Below are positions 35,248-46,678 of a stretch of 64,000 bases of DNA, piece after piece. The stretch is from Gigaspora margarita (Eukaryota > Glomeromycota > Glomeromycetes > Diversisporales > Gigasporaceae): NCBI GenBank assembly GCA_009809945.1, contig WTPW01000320.1, positions 159,444 through 223,443 on the forward strand. The letters are read 5' to 3'. Each line of letters opens with the position of its first letter. The stretch's first letter is position 1. The position numbers were made by a program, and so were the translations under genes. A model generated the notes under the pieces. It was not told the origin of the DNA. It worked only from the letters and a program-made list of their open reading frames with translations, and did not search any database.

Positions 35248-36288
35248 CTAGCACTTAGCTAGAATACAAAAATATAATTTAAAGCTAACTAAAAAACTAA
35301 TTACTATTATAACTACCTGAATTAACATTCTAATATATAAGGCTAACATTACCCAGCTACTTCTATGAGTGCCCAAATACGTCCTATCATACCAATACTC
35401 TAGAGAGATCGAATGTTTTAATGACAGTACTGTCAAGAATATAGGATTTCTCTTCAAATCCCTCCCACCTAGCATCTATAGTAGGGTTAGATATTAATAT
35501 CCTTACTTAACTATACAAGAAAAAAACAAGAGAAAAAAGAAAATTTCTGGAAAAAGTAAAAAATGTGGAAAAACTTCAAATCCTACACAAAATACCAAGT
35601 AATAACAAAACTAAATGATAAAAGGTAAGAGGAATGAAGAAAAAACCTATACTAATAATGGAACTGATATACATTTTTGAAAGAAAAAAAGACAAAAAAA
35701 AAGGAAAGAAATGAAAAAACTAAAAAAACTTAATTCTATCCTCAAAGCTAAAAATTATATAATACTGCACAGAGAAATGCTCTGCCAAAGTATTATATAT
35801 ACATAAAAAAAACTATGCCTAAAAGAACATTCTAGAAAGAAATTTTATTCGATATTTCCTCCAAAGTACTTTGCACGTGTCATTCATTGTTTATTTCGTA
35901 GGAACTGAAAGCCACTTGTGACTTGATTCGAATAAGGTAGGCACATTCCTAATTTGGATGGAGTAAAGATTGTCAATCTTTTAGAGGGGGTAAGCTGAGT
36001 TTTCCACTTTTTGGCAAAAATTTTGAAAAAACCAAAAAGAATATCAGGAGTGCCAAAACTTGAAAAGAGCATAAGTTTTATGCTTTGTAAAATAATATAT
36101 CCAACCAAAAGTATGTTTCCACTGAGACTTTCACAACCTTTGACAAAAAACTTCAGAGTTGTTGCCCTACTACGTCTTCTATAGTAAAAAAGTCTTCTGC
36201 CTGGAGAGTCAAACTTACAAGGAGAGTTCTTTTTCATCTCTATTTCAGTCCACCTCACATGCAATCTGAAACTCTTTATCCAAGCCAC
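35248..36288 (-). other. Two unidentified minus-strand ORFs
   Basis: 35884-36288 encodes 134 codons ('MAWIKSFRLHVRWTEIEMKK'). It has a basic N-terminal half ('RRLFYYRRRSR') and a hydrophobic stretch around residues 56-75. 35248-35475 encodes 75 codons with a hydrophobic C-terminal half. No known domain, no obvious intron linking them and no conserved partner in the window. Base composition is less extreme than the flanking T-rich tracts, which is the only reason to keep them as candidates. They may be chance ORFs in old repeat DNA. Confidence 0.2.
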
Positions 36289-36514
36289 TTCTGATAAAGT
36301 TTTTGTTATGTATAAATATATTAACTATAAAGTTTTCATAGGTCAGTAGTTTGGAAAAGTTTTGGTCTAGAGGATCGTTGGAAAGAGTGGGTTGTGTTTA
36401 TTTTTATTTTTTTATTTATTTACTCATTTTTTTTTATTCATTATTTTATTTTTTTTTGTTTTTTATTTTTTATTTTTTATTATTTTTTATTTTTTTTATT
36501 TTTACATCTTTTTG

Positions 36515-36950
36515 TTTTTTTTGGTATTAAGATAAGGTTTTGCTTATATCTTTATTAGTAATTTAGAAAAGTTGCTATATAGAGTATACTTCTTTGTATA
36601 AATACAAAATTTAAATTACATGCAAGAATTGAAGCTCAGACTAATTTATCTGTGACCTAAACCTACTAGAGTAGTCAAAACTCATCTAGTTTGATGAAGT
36701 TAAAATAAAATTTATAAGTGTACTATATTTATCTAATGGACAGCCCAAGAACTGATCTTCTTAAGAGCTGTACAAATAGGTGAACATGAATTTGGGTTAA
36801 TATGAAGTTGATCAGGTTGGCCACAAAGACAACTATATGTAAATGTTCTGTATAGAAATAGTTGCTTTTTAGATTGTAATATATTAGAAGTAGTATTAGA
36901 AGAAGAATAAGTGATGTTATTGGTTTTCTGCTATAAAGCAAATTGGAAAC
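36515..36950 (-). mobile_element. 5'-truncated LINE end
   Basis: On the minus strand 36900-36750 translates as 'TYSCLCGQPDQLHINPNSCSP', matching 'YNCICGLLDQLHENN..TCSP' of LINE B. A 3' UTR follows with GATGAGTTTTGACTACTC, CTGAGCTTCAATTCTTGC and TAATAAAGATATAAGCAAAA. It ends in an A-rich tail at about 36515. Only the last ~150 coding bases remain, typical of 5' truncation. The 70-codon ORF at 36729-36941 is a frame-shifted reading of it. Confidence 0.75.
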
Positions 36951-36954
36951 AACT

Positions 36955-37644
36955 TATTTTTTTATTTTTTATTTTGTTTTATTGATTAAATTATTTATTT
37001 AATCTGTTTGTCTTCTGGATCTAGATCTAAATTAGATCTAAATTATGATCTATATGTATTTTTTAGTTTGGTTATTTATTTTTTTTTTAATTTAAGTTTC
37101 TTTTGTTAGAACATTAGATAGTAGATTGCAGTTAGAGAAGTAGTTAGATATCTGTAAAATTAGAAGTTTAATAATAGCTGAGCAGAGATTTTTAAATAAT
37201 ACTTAAGTTTTTTTAATTTATTATTTATTTATTATTTATTTTAAATTTTTTTTGCTATTAGTTTTGTCTATTTGCATTTTTTGAAGTTTTCTTTATTGTT
37301 GGTATTATTTAATTTGGAGTCTCTTTTGCTATTAGTGCATTACCTAGAGCTTTTTTGTTGTGTGTAATTCAGTTGGAATCACTTTTATACTAGTGCATTA
37401 CTTGAGCATTTGAGTTTCTCAATTGTATAGTGAAGTATAAGTTACTTTTTTTTTTGCTTCAGTACTAATTCTTTTTAGATTCAAAATAGATAACTATTGC
37501 ATCTTTCTTTTTTGGTGTGTTACTGAATACATTTGTTATTGGTGCTAAGTTTGTAATGCTATGTTTGGTCCTTTTTATTGTTTTATTTGTACATTGTTGA
37601 GAATTAGTAGATAAAAAAGTTAGCCATAGAGTTAGGTATTAGAT
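36955..37644. other. AT-rich stretch with degenerate repeat, no gene
   Basis: T-rich to 37085. 37290-37420 has two imperfect copies of a ~78-bp unit containing TTAGTGCATTACCTAGAGC / TAGTGCATTACTTGAGC. It resembles the low-complexity repeat of 7490-8040 in reverse. No ORF of note. Confidence 0.45.
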
Positions 37645-38210
37645 AGAACCTAAACAATATATATATATTATATTGAAATTTTTGGTCAAAAAGATTAGGG
37701 GAGTATCAAAAATCAGGTGATTTTTTAGAAAAGAAAGGATAAAAAAAGTTAAAATTATATATAAAGAACTTGACTATTTATATATTAAAGAGAGGGTAGA
37801 CCACTAGTAAAAAATAATCAGATGATTAATGATATGGCCCTTACTTTTTTTACAAAATATTATATTTGAAAAATGAATAATTGGTCAAAAGGTTATATTT
37901 AAAAGTGTATAAAAACCTTTAATGTTATATTATTCAAAGTGAATAAAATTGATAAGTTTTATAAAGATTATATATAAAATTTGAATAACATAATAAAATA
38001 AAAATAAAAATAAAAAAAAAGTTTAAAAAAGTTTTTTTGAAGAAATTTTTTGAAATAAAAAAATAATAATATTTGTTATTTGGATAAAATTAATTAAATA
38101 TTAAAGCTTCTATATAAAATATTGTTAATTCACTTAATAAAGCGTAGATGTAAAATTTAAAAGTTTATATTAAAGCTTATATAGCCTATATATATATTGT
38201 TTGAGGTCCT
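37645..38210. mobile_element. hAT-like MITE, AGGACC family, copy 2
   Basis: The left end AGAACCTAAACAATATATAT pairs with the inverted right end ATATATATTGTTTGAGGTCCT (ends 38210). Flanks TATTAGAT and AGTTAGAT agree at 6 of 8 bases. The interior is AT-rich without an ORF. Confidence 0.6.
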
Positions 38211-38218
38211 AGTTAGAT

Positions 38219-38918
38219 TATATTAGATGTTTAGATAAAAGAACAGTATCTCTACAGTATTTGTTTGGTGTCTTTATACTATTTGTATAGTGTCTGTATA
38301 GTGTCTTTATGGTATTTGTACAGTATTTTGATAGCATTTGTACTATGTTTCTATGCTATTGTATAGCATCTCTATGCTAATTGTTTGTGTGATGATATCT
38401 TTATGGTATTTGTGTAGTATGCAGAGATATCTTTTAGTATTTATATAATATTTGTATAGTGTTTTTATATGTTTGTATAATGTCTATAAGGCATTTTTGT
38501 AGTATCTCTTGTAATATGTTTTGCAGTTTTGTTTTTTAAAAAAATATATTATTTTTTTATTATTTATATGAAATTTCTAATTAACCAATTATATAATTGC
38601 AATAAATTACATAATTAAAATATATAAATATTCGAATATATTATTTTAATTATAAAATTTAGCTAGTATTTAATATTTAGATGAGCATGTAGTAATTTAT
38701 TATTATTTGCTTTTTGTTTATTTTTTACAATCTGCACAGATTATTGAATTGTTAATTGTTAAAGATTTGTACAGAAATTTAAATGTGCACAAAAAATTAA
38801 AAAAAATTCTTCAATAATTACAAGCAGAATCACAGATCTACATTAATTTTTAATAATTGTTTTTTTTTTAGAAATTTGTACAAAGCTATACTAAAAAAAT
38901 TTTCTAATGTATCGGAAC
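38219..38918. repeat. Imperfect tandem repeat, then AT-rich spacer
   Basis: 38230-38520 holds about a dozen degenerate units of TTTGTATAGTGTCTTTATGG type, with period close to 20. 38520-38918 is AT-rich with nothing recognised. Confidence 0.6.
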
Positions 38919-38950
38919 CAGTGTTGGAAATCTGTTTTGAAATTTATATT

Positions 38951-40014
38951 CATATCAGTCATAGGATATGTCCTTAAAAAATGGCCAAAATGTTGTCTAT
39001 AATAAAAATTATAATAAAAACATATGAATTTACTATAGATATGAGTTAGAAGATTCTCTTTGATCTAACTTATTAACTTAAAATTAAATTTTCACAGATA
39101 TAAAACAAGGAGAGAAGAAAAAATTGAGCTTAAAAATCAAATTATAATTTTGCTGATTTTGCACAAAACGAAAATGTAACTTTGCCAAAAGTGAATATTT
39201 TCCAATTTTAAGATAATGGATACATGTAAAATAATGTTCTGAACAACTTTACTTAGTCAAAGAATGTAGGTTACCTTGTAAGAAAAATGGGTTGTCTATG
39301 TGCTAAAGTTAAAATTTATCGTATTTCATAATATAACTTTTTTTTCTTATTAGGTAACCTACTGGGCTCTTAAGCAAAGTTGTTCAGCATGTAATTTTAC
39401 ATCACATTTGAGATTCGCGTTTTTTGGTCTTTTACTAAGTGAAAAATGGGTTTAAAGTTGAAAAAAAATTTTTCTAAAAAAAAAAAATTTTTTTTAGAAA
39501 AATTTTTTTTTCCAACTTTAAACCCATTTTTCACTTAGTAAAAAACCAAAAAATGCGAATCTCAAATGTGTTGTAAAATTACATGCTGAACAACTTTGCT
39601 TAAGAGCCCAAAGTAGGTTACCTAATAAGAAAAAAAGTTGTATTATGAAATATGATAAATTTTAACTTTAGCACATAGGCAACCCATTTTTCTTACAAGG
39701 TAACCTACATTCTTCGACCAAGTAAAGTTGTTCAGAGCATTATTTTACATGGATCCATTATCTTAAAATTGGAAAATATCCACTTTTGGCAAAATTACAT
39801 TTTCATTTTGTGCAAAATCAGCAAAATTTTAATTCGATTTTTAAGCTCAATTTTTTCTTCTCCCCTTGTTCTATATTCCCGAAAATTTAATTTTAAGTTA
39901 ATAAGTTAGATCAAAGAGAATCTTCTAACTCATATCTATAGTAAATTCATATGTTTTTATTATAATTTTTATTATAGACAACATTTTGGCCAAACATATC
40001 CTATGACTGATATG
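38951..40014. mobile_element. Foldback F1, copy 2 (uninterrupted, 1.06 kb)
   Basis: Near-perfect palindrome from CATATCAGTCATAGGATATG (38951) to its inverse ending 40014, dyad about 39488. By eye the arms agree at roughly 95%. Internal stems GTAGGTTACCTTGTAAGAAA / TTTCTTATTAGGTAACCTAC and motif pairs at 39239/39369 and 39586/39719 repeat the plan of copy 1. Here ATTAACTTAAAATTAAAT at 39082 shows the empty site of the TTAA element found in copy 1. Confidence 0.9.
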
Positions 40015-40079
40015 AGAACATATTTATTTAATTTAATGTTCTCAAAAATTTTTTTATGTTCTCAAATAAAAAAAAAATT

Positions 40080-40170
40080 TTCTCACTCTCCCTCTTCTTC
40101 TCTCTCTCTCTCTCTCTCTTTTTCTCAGCCTTTTTCTCTCTCTCTCTCTTTTTCATACTAATTTTCTCTT
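40080..40170. repeat. (TC)n microsatellite
   Basis: TCTCTCTC runs with TTTTTCTC interruptions. Confidence 0.9.
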
Positions 40171-40308
40171 TTTGCAATTATTTTCTTTCTCTTATTCTTT
40201 CTCTTAACTTATATTTTTAAACTTTTTTTATTTATTTTTTAATTTTTATTTTTAATTAATATATTTAAAAAATTATTAATGGCAATAATAAAGAATATAA
40301 TTTATTTA

Positions 40309-41239
40309 GGGGATGCCTATTTTCACTGTGGTATTTTGCCATGGTTACACAAGAATTTCTATTTTTAGTATTTAATATAACTGATAATATATTATAAATT
40401 TACTATAATTCTAACTCTAAAACTAATAAGTAAACCTTCTTTGGTTCCAGGTTATAAGTTGTAGAGCTCATTTTTCTAATTCTAATGGTAGTTAAATCAT
40501 CAAAATCGGCTCAGTGGATCCCAAGATACTTGGGATCAAAGAAGAGAACATAAGGATCAGCAAATTTACTGTTATACGAACTATTCATTTTTTTTATATA
40601 CATTTTGAAAAGTATTTTAATCATAGTGAAAAATTTTACTAAGTAACTAATAAACCTTGTTTTAAGAAACTAGCATTTTTTTGAGCCAAAGAACAAGTTT
40701 ACTTAAAAGCCAAAGCCAATTGTAATAATAAAATTCTGTGCAAATCACGATTTTTGTTTGATAGCTTTTTTCTAACTTCTTTACATATGTTTTAAGAAGT
40801 TTTTTATTGTAGTCAAAAATTTTGCTAAGAATATAATAAACCATGTCTTAAAAAAAACTAGCATTTTTTGAGCCAAAGAATAACTTTACTTAAGAACTCA
40901 AAGTCAATTGTGATAATAAAATTCTGTGCAAATTATAATTTTTCATTTGATAGTATTTCTATACTTTGTGAATTTGCTGATTTTTATGTTCTCTTTTTTG
41001 ATCCCAAGTATCTTGGGATCCACTGGGCTGATGATTTAACTACTATTAGAATCAGAAAAATTAGCTCTACAACTTTCAATTAGAGGCCAAATAAGAGTTA
41101 CTTATTTGTTATTAGTTTTTAGGGTTAGGGTTAGGGTTAGGTTAGAGTTAAACTTAAGTTAGAATGAATTCTAAAAATAGAAAATTTTGTATAACTATAG
41201 TAGAAATAGCAAAATACCATGGTATAAATAGTAACCCCC
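40309..41239. mobile_element. TIR element with 8-bp duplication and foldback core
   Basis: A terminal repeat of about 31 bp (GGGGATGCCTATTTTCACTG.. at 40309; inverse ends AGTAACCCCC at 41239; 24 of 31 match). The flanking duplication TTTATTTA is perfect (40301-40308 and 41240-41247). Inside is a palindrome (40445-41085) related to the core of 8395-9211. Telomere-like TTAGGGTTAGGG follows at 41117-41143. The palindrome's loop (40575-40960) contains two motif copies (40690, 40878). The plus ORF 40868-41083 and minus ORF 40662-40844 are readings of the arms. Confidence 0.75.
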
Positions 41240-41670
41240 TTTATTTAACTAAAATTTATAAACAAAACTAAATTATTTAAAATATAAAACTATGATTCAA
41301 ATATATTTTTTTAAAAAAAGAAAACAATTTAATATTTTGACTTTTATAAATATTGAAGATGTTATTAGTTTAATCCAGCTTATATATTTAGTTTTAGATA
41401 AACCTTCAATGTTTCTTAAATATTTAAATAAATAAATAATAAAGTAAATATAATTATTATTCTTTTTTACTATAGTTAATTTAGTGATTTATAAATTCAA
41501 AAGATTTTTAATATAAAATTTAAATATAGTGCTAAAGTTTAAAATTATAATAACTAAAGATTTGCTAAGTAATTTTCTTGTAAAAAGTTTATGTTATATA
41601 GTGAGTTTAGCTCTCTAAAAAACTTATATTAAATATTGATTTAATTAGTATTAAATATAAAAAACATGTG

Positions 41671-41989
41671 TTTGTTACTGGCAGTGACTGTCACCAGAAC
41701 ATGATCGACCAATTAGATCATATAATTTTATGATCAAAACAAAACAAAGTGTCAAAACTTATTATTAGGTTCAGGGTTAGAGCTATAGTTAGGGTTGGGG
41801 TAAAGCTTAGTATATAGTAAATTTTGCAAAAAAATTTTTTTTGTATAAAAAAAAGTAGGTTCATAGACAAAATTTTAAGTTAGAAACGATTTTTAAAAAA
41901 TATAAAGTTTTTGCATTTTTTATATTACAAATGATCCTTTGATCTAATTGGTCGATCACACTCTGGTGACTGTCACTGCCGGTGACAAA
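41671..41989. mobile_element. MITE with ~46-bp terminal repeats
   Basis: Left TGTTACTGGCAGTGACTGTC... to GACCAATTAGATCA (about 41720). The right end is the complement, from TGATCTAATTGGTCGATC to GCCGGTGACA. The interior has a TTAGGG-like tract near 41765-41800 and a block shared with 3290-3680. No clear target duplication. Confidence 0.75.
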
Positions 41990-42734
41990 TAGATTCACTC
42001 TTAAATATAATAATATTATATATACTCGTATATCAAAGTTTGTACAGTACTGAATAGCATAAGACATCCACTCTATTTATATAGAGCACAAATTTTTGAT
42101 TCTTAAATAATCAATTATATTGGCTAATTTTGACGCAATTGATTCTAATGATTAATTAAATATATATTTTTCTTTTTTTTTTTATATCAAATACCAATTT
42201 TTAAATCATTACAAACTTTAACTTGAATAACTTCTTTAAAACAATAAGTTATAAAAGATTCTTTAACAGAAATGTAGTTTAGCAAAAAAATCTATCAATT
42301 TGTTAAAGGGTTTTTTTATTTAACTTGTTTTATAAAATTTATAATGATTTAAAGTTGTATTGATAAAAGTAGATGCATTTTGCTATCTAGTATTGTAGAA
42401 TAATGTAGCTATGCAACTGTATTACACCAAAACTAGGAATGGATAACCCAATAAATTATATTATCCAAAATCTTTCTGTAATACAAAAACACTAAATTGT
42501 CTTCTATTTTAACAACTAACAATTAAATATTTATAAACTTAATTATTTAAACTACTATATTAGTAAAATAATTTTTTATTACTTTATATATTTTATAGAG
42601 AACATATTTTTTAAATATAATGTTATCAAAAAAAATTTAATAGAGAACATCTTAAATCTTGTAAATGTTCTCAAATTAAAAGTGATATTCTCATAAGAAC
42701 ATGAGAACATAAGATTTCCAACAATGATCTGAAC

Positions 42735-43148
42735 TATTCTATAATATATTTCTTTAATTCTTATTAATTTTACATTCTAATACTGCTATTACCTAGCAAA
42801 GATACTATTAAAAAACATATTGTCAAAAGTATATAAACTATTATTTAACTTGTTAAATAAAGAAAGTATAAAAAGTTAAAAGTAATGATTTAGTGAAGAT
42901 AATTTATCAAATATTTATTTCTATTATATATTTGTTTAGAAATCTTTTAATTAAAACATAATAGCAGCTTAATAACTATTTAATTTCTTTTTTTTGTTTA
43001 AAATAAAAGCTGTATATATATATATATTGTATACTGTACTAAGATCATAAATGTTTCTATTAATAGAATGATTATTGTATTGTAAAGATTGTATAAGACA
43101 TTTAGCATTATGTTTTAAACTAGATGTAAAGCTTTATTGTATTAAAAA
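42735..43148. other. AT-rich spacer, nothing recognised
   Basis: Contains a short (TA)n run near 43016-43030. No inverted repeat or ORF. Confidence 0.5.
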
Positions 43149-43673
43149 TTGTTGGGGATGATGCTGAAATCAGATGATGCTGAAATCCACATGATCGCTA
43201 TATCATCGGATTTCCTAAAATTTCCAAAAATCATGTAAACAATCGATCTACACTATGTAATCAAAACAATCGAATGGGGTCAGTTAGAGTGGGGTTAATT
43301 CACTATTTTCCTATACTGCATAAATCACATATTGATATCTATATATAAAAGACCTTCTAACTGTATCAAAATGATGACCCTAATCCTAACCCTAAACACG
43401 AGGCAAATTTTTTTTGTTAGTGGTTTTATAGACGCTTTTTGCCTCATGGTTAGGGTTAGGATTAGGGTCGCCTTTTTGATACAGTTATAAGGTCTTTATA
43501 TATATATATATCAAGAATACGATTTATGCATCATATAGGCATACTGACCGATTATAGCATTCGATGTAGTGTAGATCGATTGTTTACACGATTTTTGGAA
43601 ATTTTAGGAAATCCGATGATACAAAGATCGCGTGGATTTCAGCATCATCTGATTTCAGCATCGTCCCCGACAA
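43149..43673. mobile_element. TIR element with telomere-like inverted tracts
   Basis: Ends TTGTTGGGGATGATGCTGAA (43149) and the complement of TTGTCGGGGACGATGCTGAA (ends 43673). GATGCTGAAATC is doubled in tandem at each end. The arms continue inward through TCGGATTTCCTAAAATTTCC and a ~TCGATCTACACTA block. They meet around 43415, where CCCTAATCCTAACCCTAA (43377) faces TTAGGGTTAGGATTAGGG (43446). No ORF beyond arm readings. Confidence 0.8.
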
Positions 43674-43763
43674 AAATTAATAAATTTTTATTAACAATAG
43701 TACAACTTTTTTATATATATATTTAGCATATTTTACTAGTTGAATATTTTAGAGATTATGTAG

Positions 43764-44011
43764 AGTCTTTGCAGTAGAAAGGGCCATACTGCAAGATAAA
43801 CAATTTGAGATAATTGGGTTTGAAAGTTTGATCACATGTAAATAGATCAACAATCTACAGTACTAAAAATAAATTATCTTGACTTTTTATTATGCAAACA
43901 GGTTATTATTTATAATTGAAAAATGTAGCCCATGCCAAAATTTATTCAAATATAGCAAAAACACGAATTTGATTTTTGGGGCAGTATGGGCCCTTTCTAC
44001 TGTAAAGACTC
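43764..44011. mobile_element. TA-flanked MITE, GAGTCTTTGCAGTAGAAAGG family
   Basis: Inverted ends GAGTCTTTGCAGTAGAAAGG (43764) and CCTTTCTACTGTAAAGACTC (ends 44011), with TA on each side. The 248-bp interior is non-coding. Tc1/mariner-type by its TA target. Confidence 0.75.
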
Positions 44012-44055
44012 TATACTACCATAATATATGGTATTAAATGACTATAGCTTTCATA

Positions 44056-44850
44056 CAGGGGGTTATCAGAGCATTGTGGACACTTTTTGACAATTTATAT
44101 TGAGCTAAATAAACAAAATATAAAGCCAAAATTATACAAAATATTAATTAAATCTAAAATTTTTAAATAAAAAAAAGTTTGCAAAATTCTATGCAGTATT
44201 TTTTAAGTTATTTAAGGTTATACAATTTTGGTATAATATTACATGGTACAAAATTGGCAATTTTTAAAAATTAGTTATTATAATTGCTATATATTAAAAT
44301 TTTTTTATTAAGTAAACTAATTATTATATGAAATTTGTTCAGTATAATTAACTTTATATAATTCTAAAATTTTAAAAACTTTTACAAAATTTTAAACTAA
44401 ATATTATTATTAAATAAAAAAGTTAAATTATTAAATTTAAAATTAACAAATTTTTAAAATCAGTAATTACTACTATATTTAGCAATTTTATGAATATTTT
44501 TTTAAAAAATTTAAAAATTTCAGAATATATATAATTTTTTATACTAAACAAATTTTACTTAGCATTTATGTTTGGTTTATTTAATAAAAAATTAAGTTTT
44601 ATATATACTAAAATTAATATTTATATTTATATTAAATCTATATTAAAAAACTAGCAAACTATACCAATAAAAAAATCCAAAAATTTTTAAAATTAAATTA
44701 TTTTAAAAAGTACTGCATAGAATTTTATAATTTTTTTATTTAAAAGCTTTAGATTTAATTAATATTTTGTATAATTTTAGCTTTATATCTTATTTATTTA
44801 GCTTAATATAAAATTTCAAAAAGTGTTCACAATGCTTTGGTAGCCCCCTG
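44056..44850. mobile_element. Tc1/mariner-type non-autonomous element (CAGGGGG ends)
   Basis: CAGGGGGTTATCAGAGCATT (44056) and, inverted, AATGCTTTGGTAGCCCCCTG (ends 44850), with TA outside both ends. The inverted match extends about 160 bp inward. CAGGG ends and a TA duplication are typical of Tc1/mariner relatives. No transposase frame. Confidence 0.8.
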
Positions 44851-44852
44851 TA

Positions 44853-45366
44853 TATGCAAATCTGCATTTTATCTAGCTTAGAAATGCTCTAGAGGTGCAG
44901 TTTCCATGTCTCTGTTTTAATACCCTTATTTTTGGTAACCTATATTATAGCTTTATCTATATACTAGCAGTCAAAAGCTGCTATAATTATTCTGCTCTTA
45001 TAGAGGTCCCTAGGCCCTGGCACTTTATCCTTTTATCTTTATAAATATATCTCTAGTAATTCACAAACTTACAATCTAGTTACTCAGAAGAATTGGTTAG
45101 CTAGGCTTTAGGATACCTTTATTGTCTCCTTTTTCTTGGTTCATGTTTCTATAGCACATGATCTTTTTCTCTAATATAATTCTAGTAGTCTAGTTGGTGA
45201 GAGTAGTGTTGTTACTTAAACCGGACCTGGACTTAGACTGGATCAGACTGGACTTAGACCAAACTCAGTCAAGGCCAGTTATGTCCAACAGACAGAATGA
45301 ACAGTTATATTCAGTTTTCATTTGAATCAAATTTCTGAATTGGAATTTCAATAATTTTTAGAGTTA
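44853..45366. other. Unassigned stretch ahead of LTR element 2
   Basis: Less AT-extreme, no ORF. 45205-45285 is a degenerate GGACTTAGACTGGA repeat of the simple-repeat-filled kind. Confidence 0.4.
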
Positions 45367-45370
45367 ATGC

Positions 45371-46068
45371 TGTTGACCTATAGAAATCACAAAATCGATC
45401 ATAACTCTTGATCCACCAATCCAAATTAAATGAAACTACTACCATTCGAATCAGCTCACTGAGACGATTCTAACGAGCTATAGATAATCCCTGTAAGACC
45501 ACTGGATGACAAGATCGGAACCAATAATTGATCATTCATGTGATCTGCAATCTGATTGGTTAAGCGATTACTGCGGACAGATTCGTTACATGTAGCTCAT
45601 GTAAAACNTGTCATATTTGAAGCANATATNCTATATATTTTATTTATTNNACATATATNATTTATTTCATATATTANATTTNTANTANNTATANTATATA
45701 TTTTATTAGTAGTAGATATAGCATATATTACACATGTAGTAGATATAGTCTGTTACATTTGTGAAAAAACAAAATGTATAAAAGCAGCAGATGTGGACCC
45801 CAAGTTCAACATCGAGTCTTCATACTCTTTCACTAATAAATACATTTATTTATTATTTAAATTAAACAGTTACTAGTATCTTCATATACTTTTAATTGTT
45901 GCCTCTTTCATAATTGCAAATTACCATAAATCTTCTTTGTTAAGTTTTNTTNAAAAANGCCTTTNGACTNAGTTAAATCACAGTAACAAGTGAGGTTACA
46001 CAAAGTGATCACTGTCTAAGATCGCGCTAGTTACCTACTATCTTTAAAGAAGTGGAAATAGGAAAACA
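45371..46068 (+). repeat. 5' LTR of element 2
   Basis: From TGTTGACCTATAGAAATCAC to AGGAAAACA, TGTT...AACA ends. It carries scattered ambiguous bases (45608-45705, 45949-45970), which the 3' copy resolves. An ATATATTTTATTTATT-type tract explains the ORF at 45556-45876; it is not a gene. A solo copy lies at 56783-57490. Confidence 0.9.
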
Positions 46069-46088
46069 AATTGGTGGTGACTGTGAGA
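46069..46088 (+). promoter_or_regulatory. Primer-binding site of element 2
   Basis: AATTGGTGGTGACTGTGAGA immediately after the 5' LTR, identical to the site in element 1 over its full core. Confidence 0.75.
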
Positions 46089-46154
46089 TACTTTCTCCAC
46101 CTTTGCATTGTATTTTGAAAACCTGAAAATTGGATTTTTGACTTCGTGGAAAGT

Positions 46155-46510
46155 TTGCCACTAGGAAAAGTCAATTGATTTTGCTCCATTTGAGCTGAAA
46201 TTTTAACTGTATACTCTTTGGAAGAGTCTGCATTCTTTCTACTAAGCATAACTTAGGACGAAAACGCTACGCTGAGCAGAAAACCTCGTGACGGCATTTT
46301 CTCTCTCTAAAGATTTGAAAAGAAAGAAACGATTGCAACTAAGTAAAGTTGATCAATTTAGATCCGTTTGATCTGAAATTTTGAGAATATACCCTTTGAG
46401 AGATCCTGCATCTTTTCTACTAAGCTTATCATAAGACGAAAATCCCACTGAAAGTTGTAAATCGAAGTGACGGCATTTTTCCTCTTTAAAGATCTGCAAA
46501 GAAAAGNTTC
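46155..46510 (+). repeat. Tandem duplication in the leader of element 2
   Basis: Two imperfect copies about 178 bp apart, each with TTTGAGCTGAAATTTT / TTTGATCTGAAATTTT, TTTCTACTAAGC and GTGACGGCATTTT, ending in an AAAGAAA tract. It could hold a packaging or dimerisation signal; that is conjecture from its position. Confidence 0.65.
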
Positions 46511-46678
46511 TCTACGATTACGTTACACAGAACGAAATCAATAATTGCGAGACAACCTGTGGATGAAATTTTGCGATTTATGCACTATTAGGATTAGAAG
46601 AACATCAGGAACATTCTTCTATTAAGTGACAATGCATATTGATTTAAAGAAATTTTGGGAAATTAATAGATATTAAAA

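Larger units (their letters stand above)
38919..42726. mobile_element. 3.8-kb hAT-like element packed with nested elements
   Basis: Ends CAGTGTTGGAAATCT (38919) and its near-complement AAGATTTCCAACAATG (ends 42726). Flanks are ATCGGAAC (38911-38918) and ATCTGAAC (42727-42734), 7 of 8. GAGAACA / TGTTCTC units lie inside both ends (40010-40075 and 42590-42705), so the original element was probably a short GAGAACA-filled MITE. It was then invaded by the F1 foldback (38951-40014), the element at 40309-41239 and the one at 41671-41989. A partial copy of its end lies at 62463-62600. No transposase. Confidence 0.7.

Noticed and set aside
44056-44850. Possible intact mariner transposase
   Set aside because: The interior shows no frame of useful length and no DDE/D motif; only the inverted ends and TA flanks support the call.
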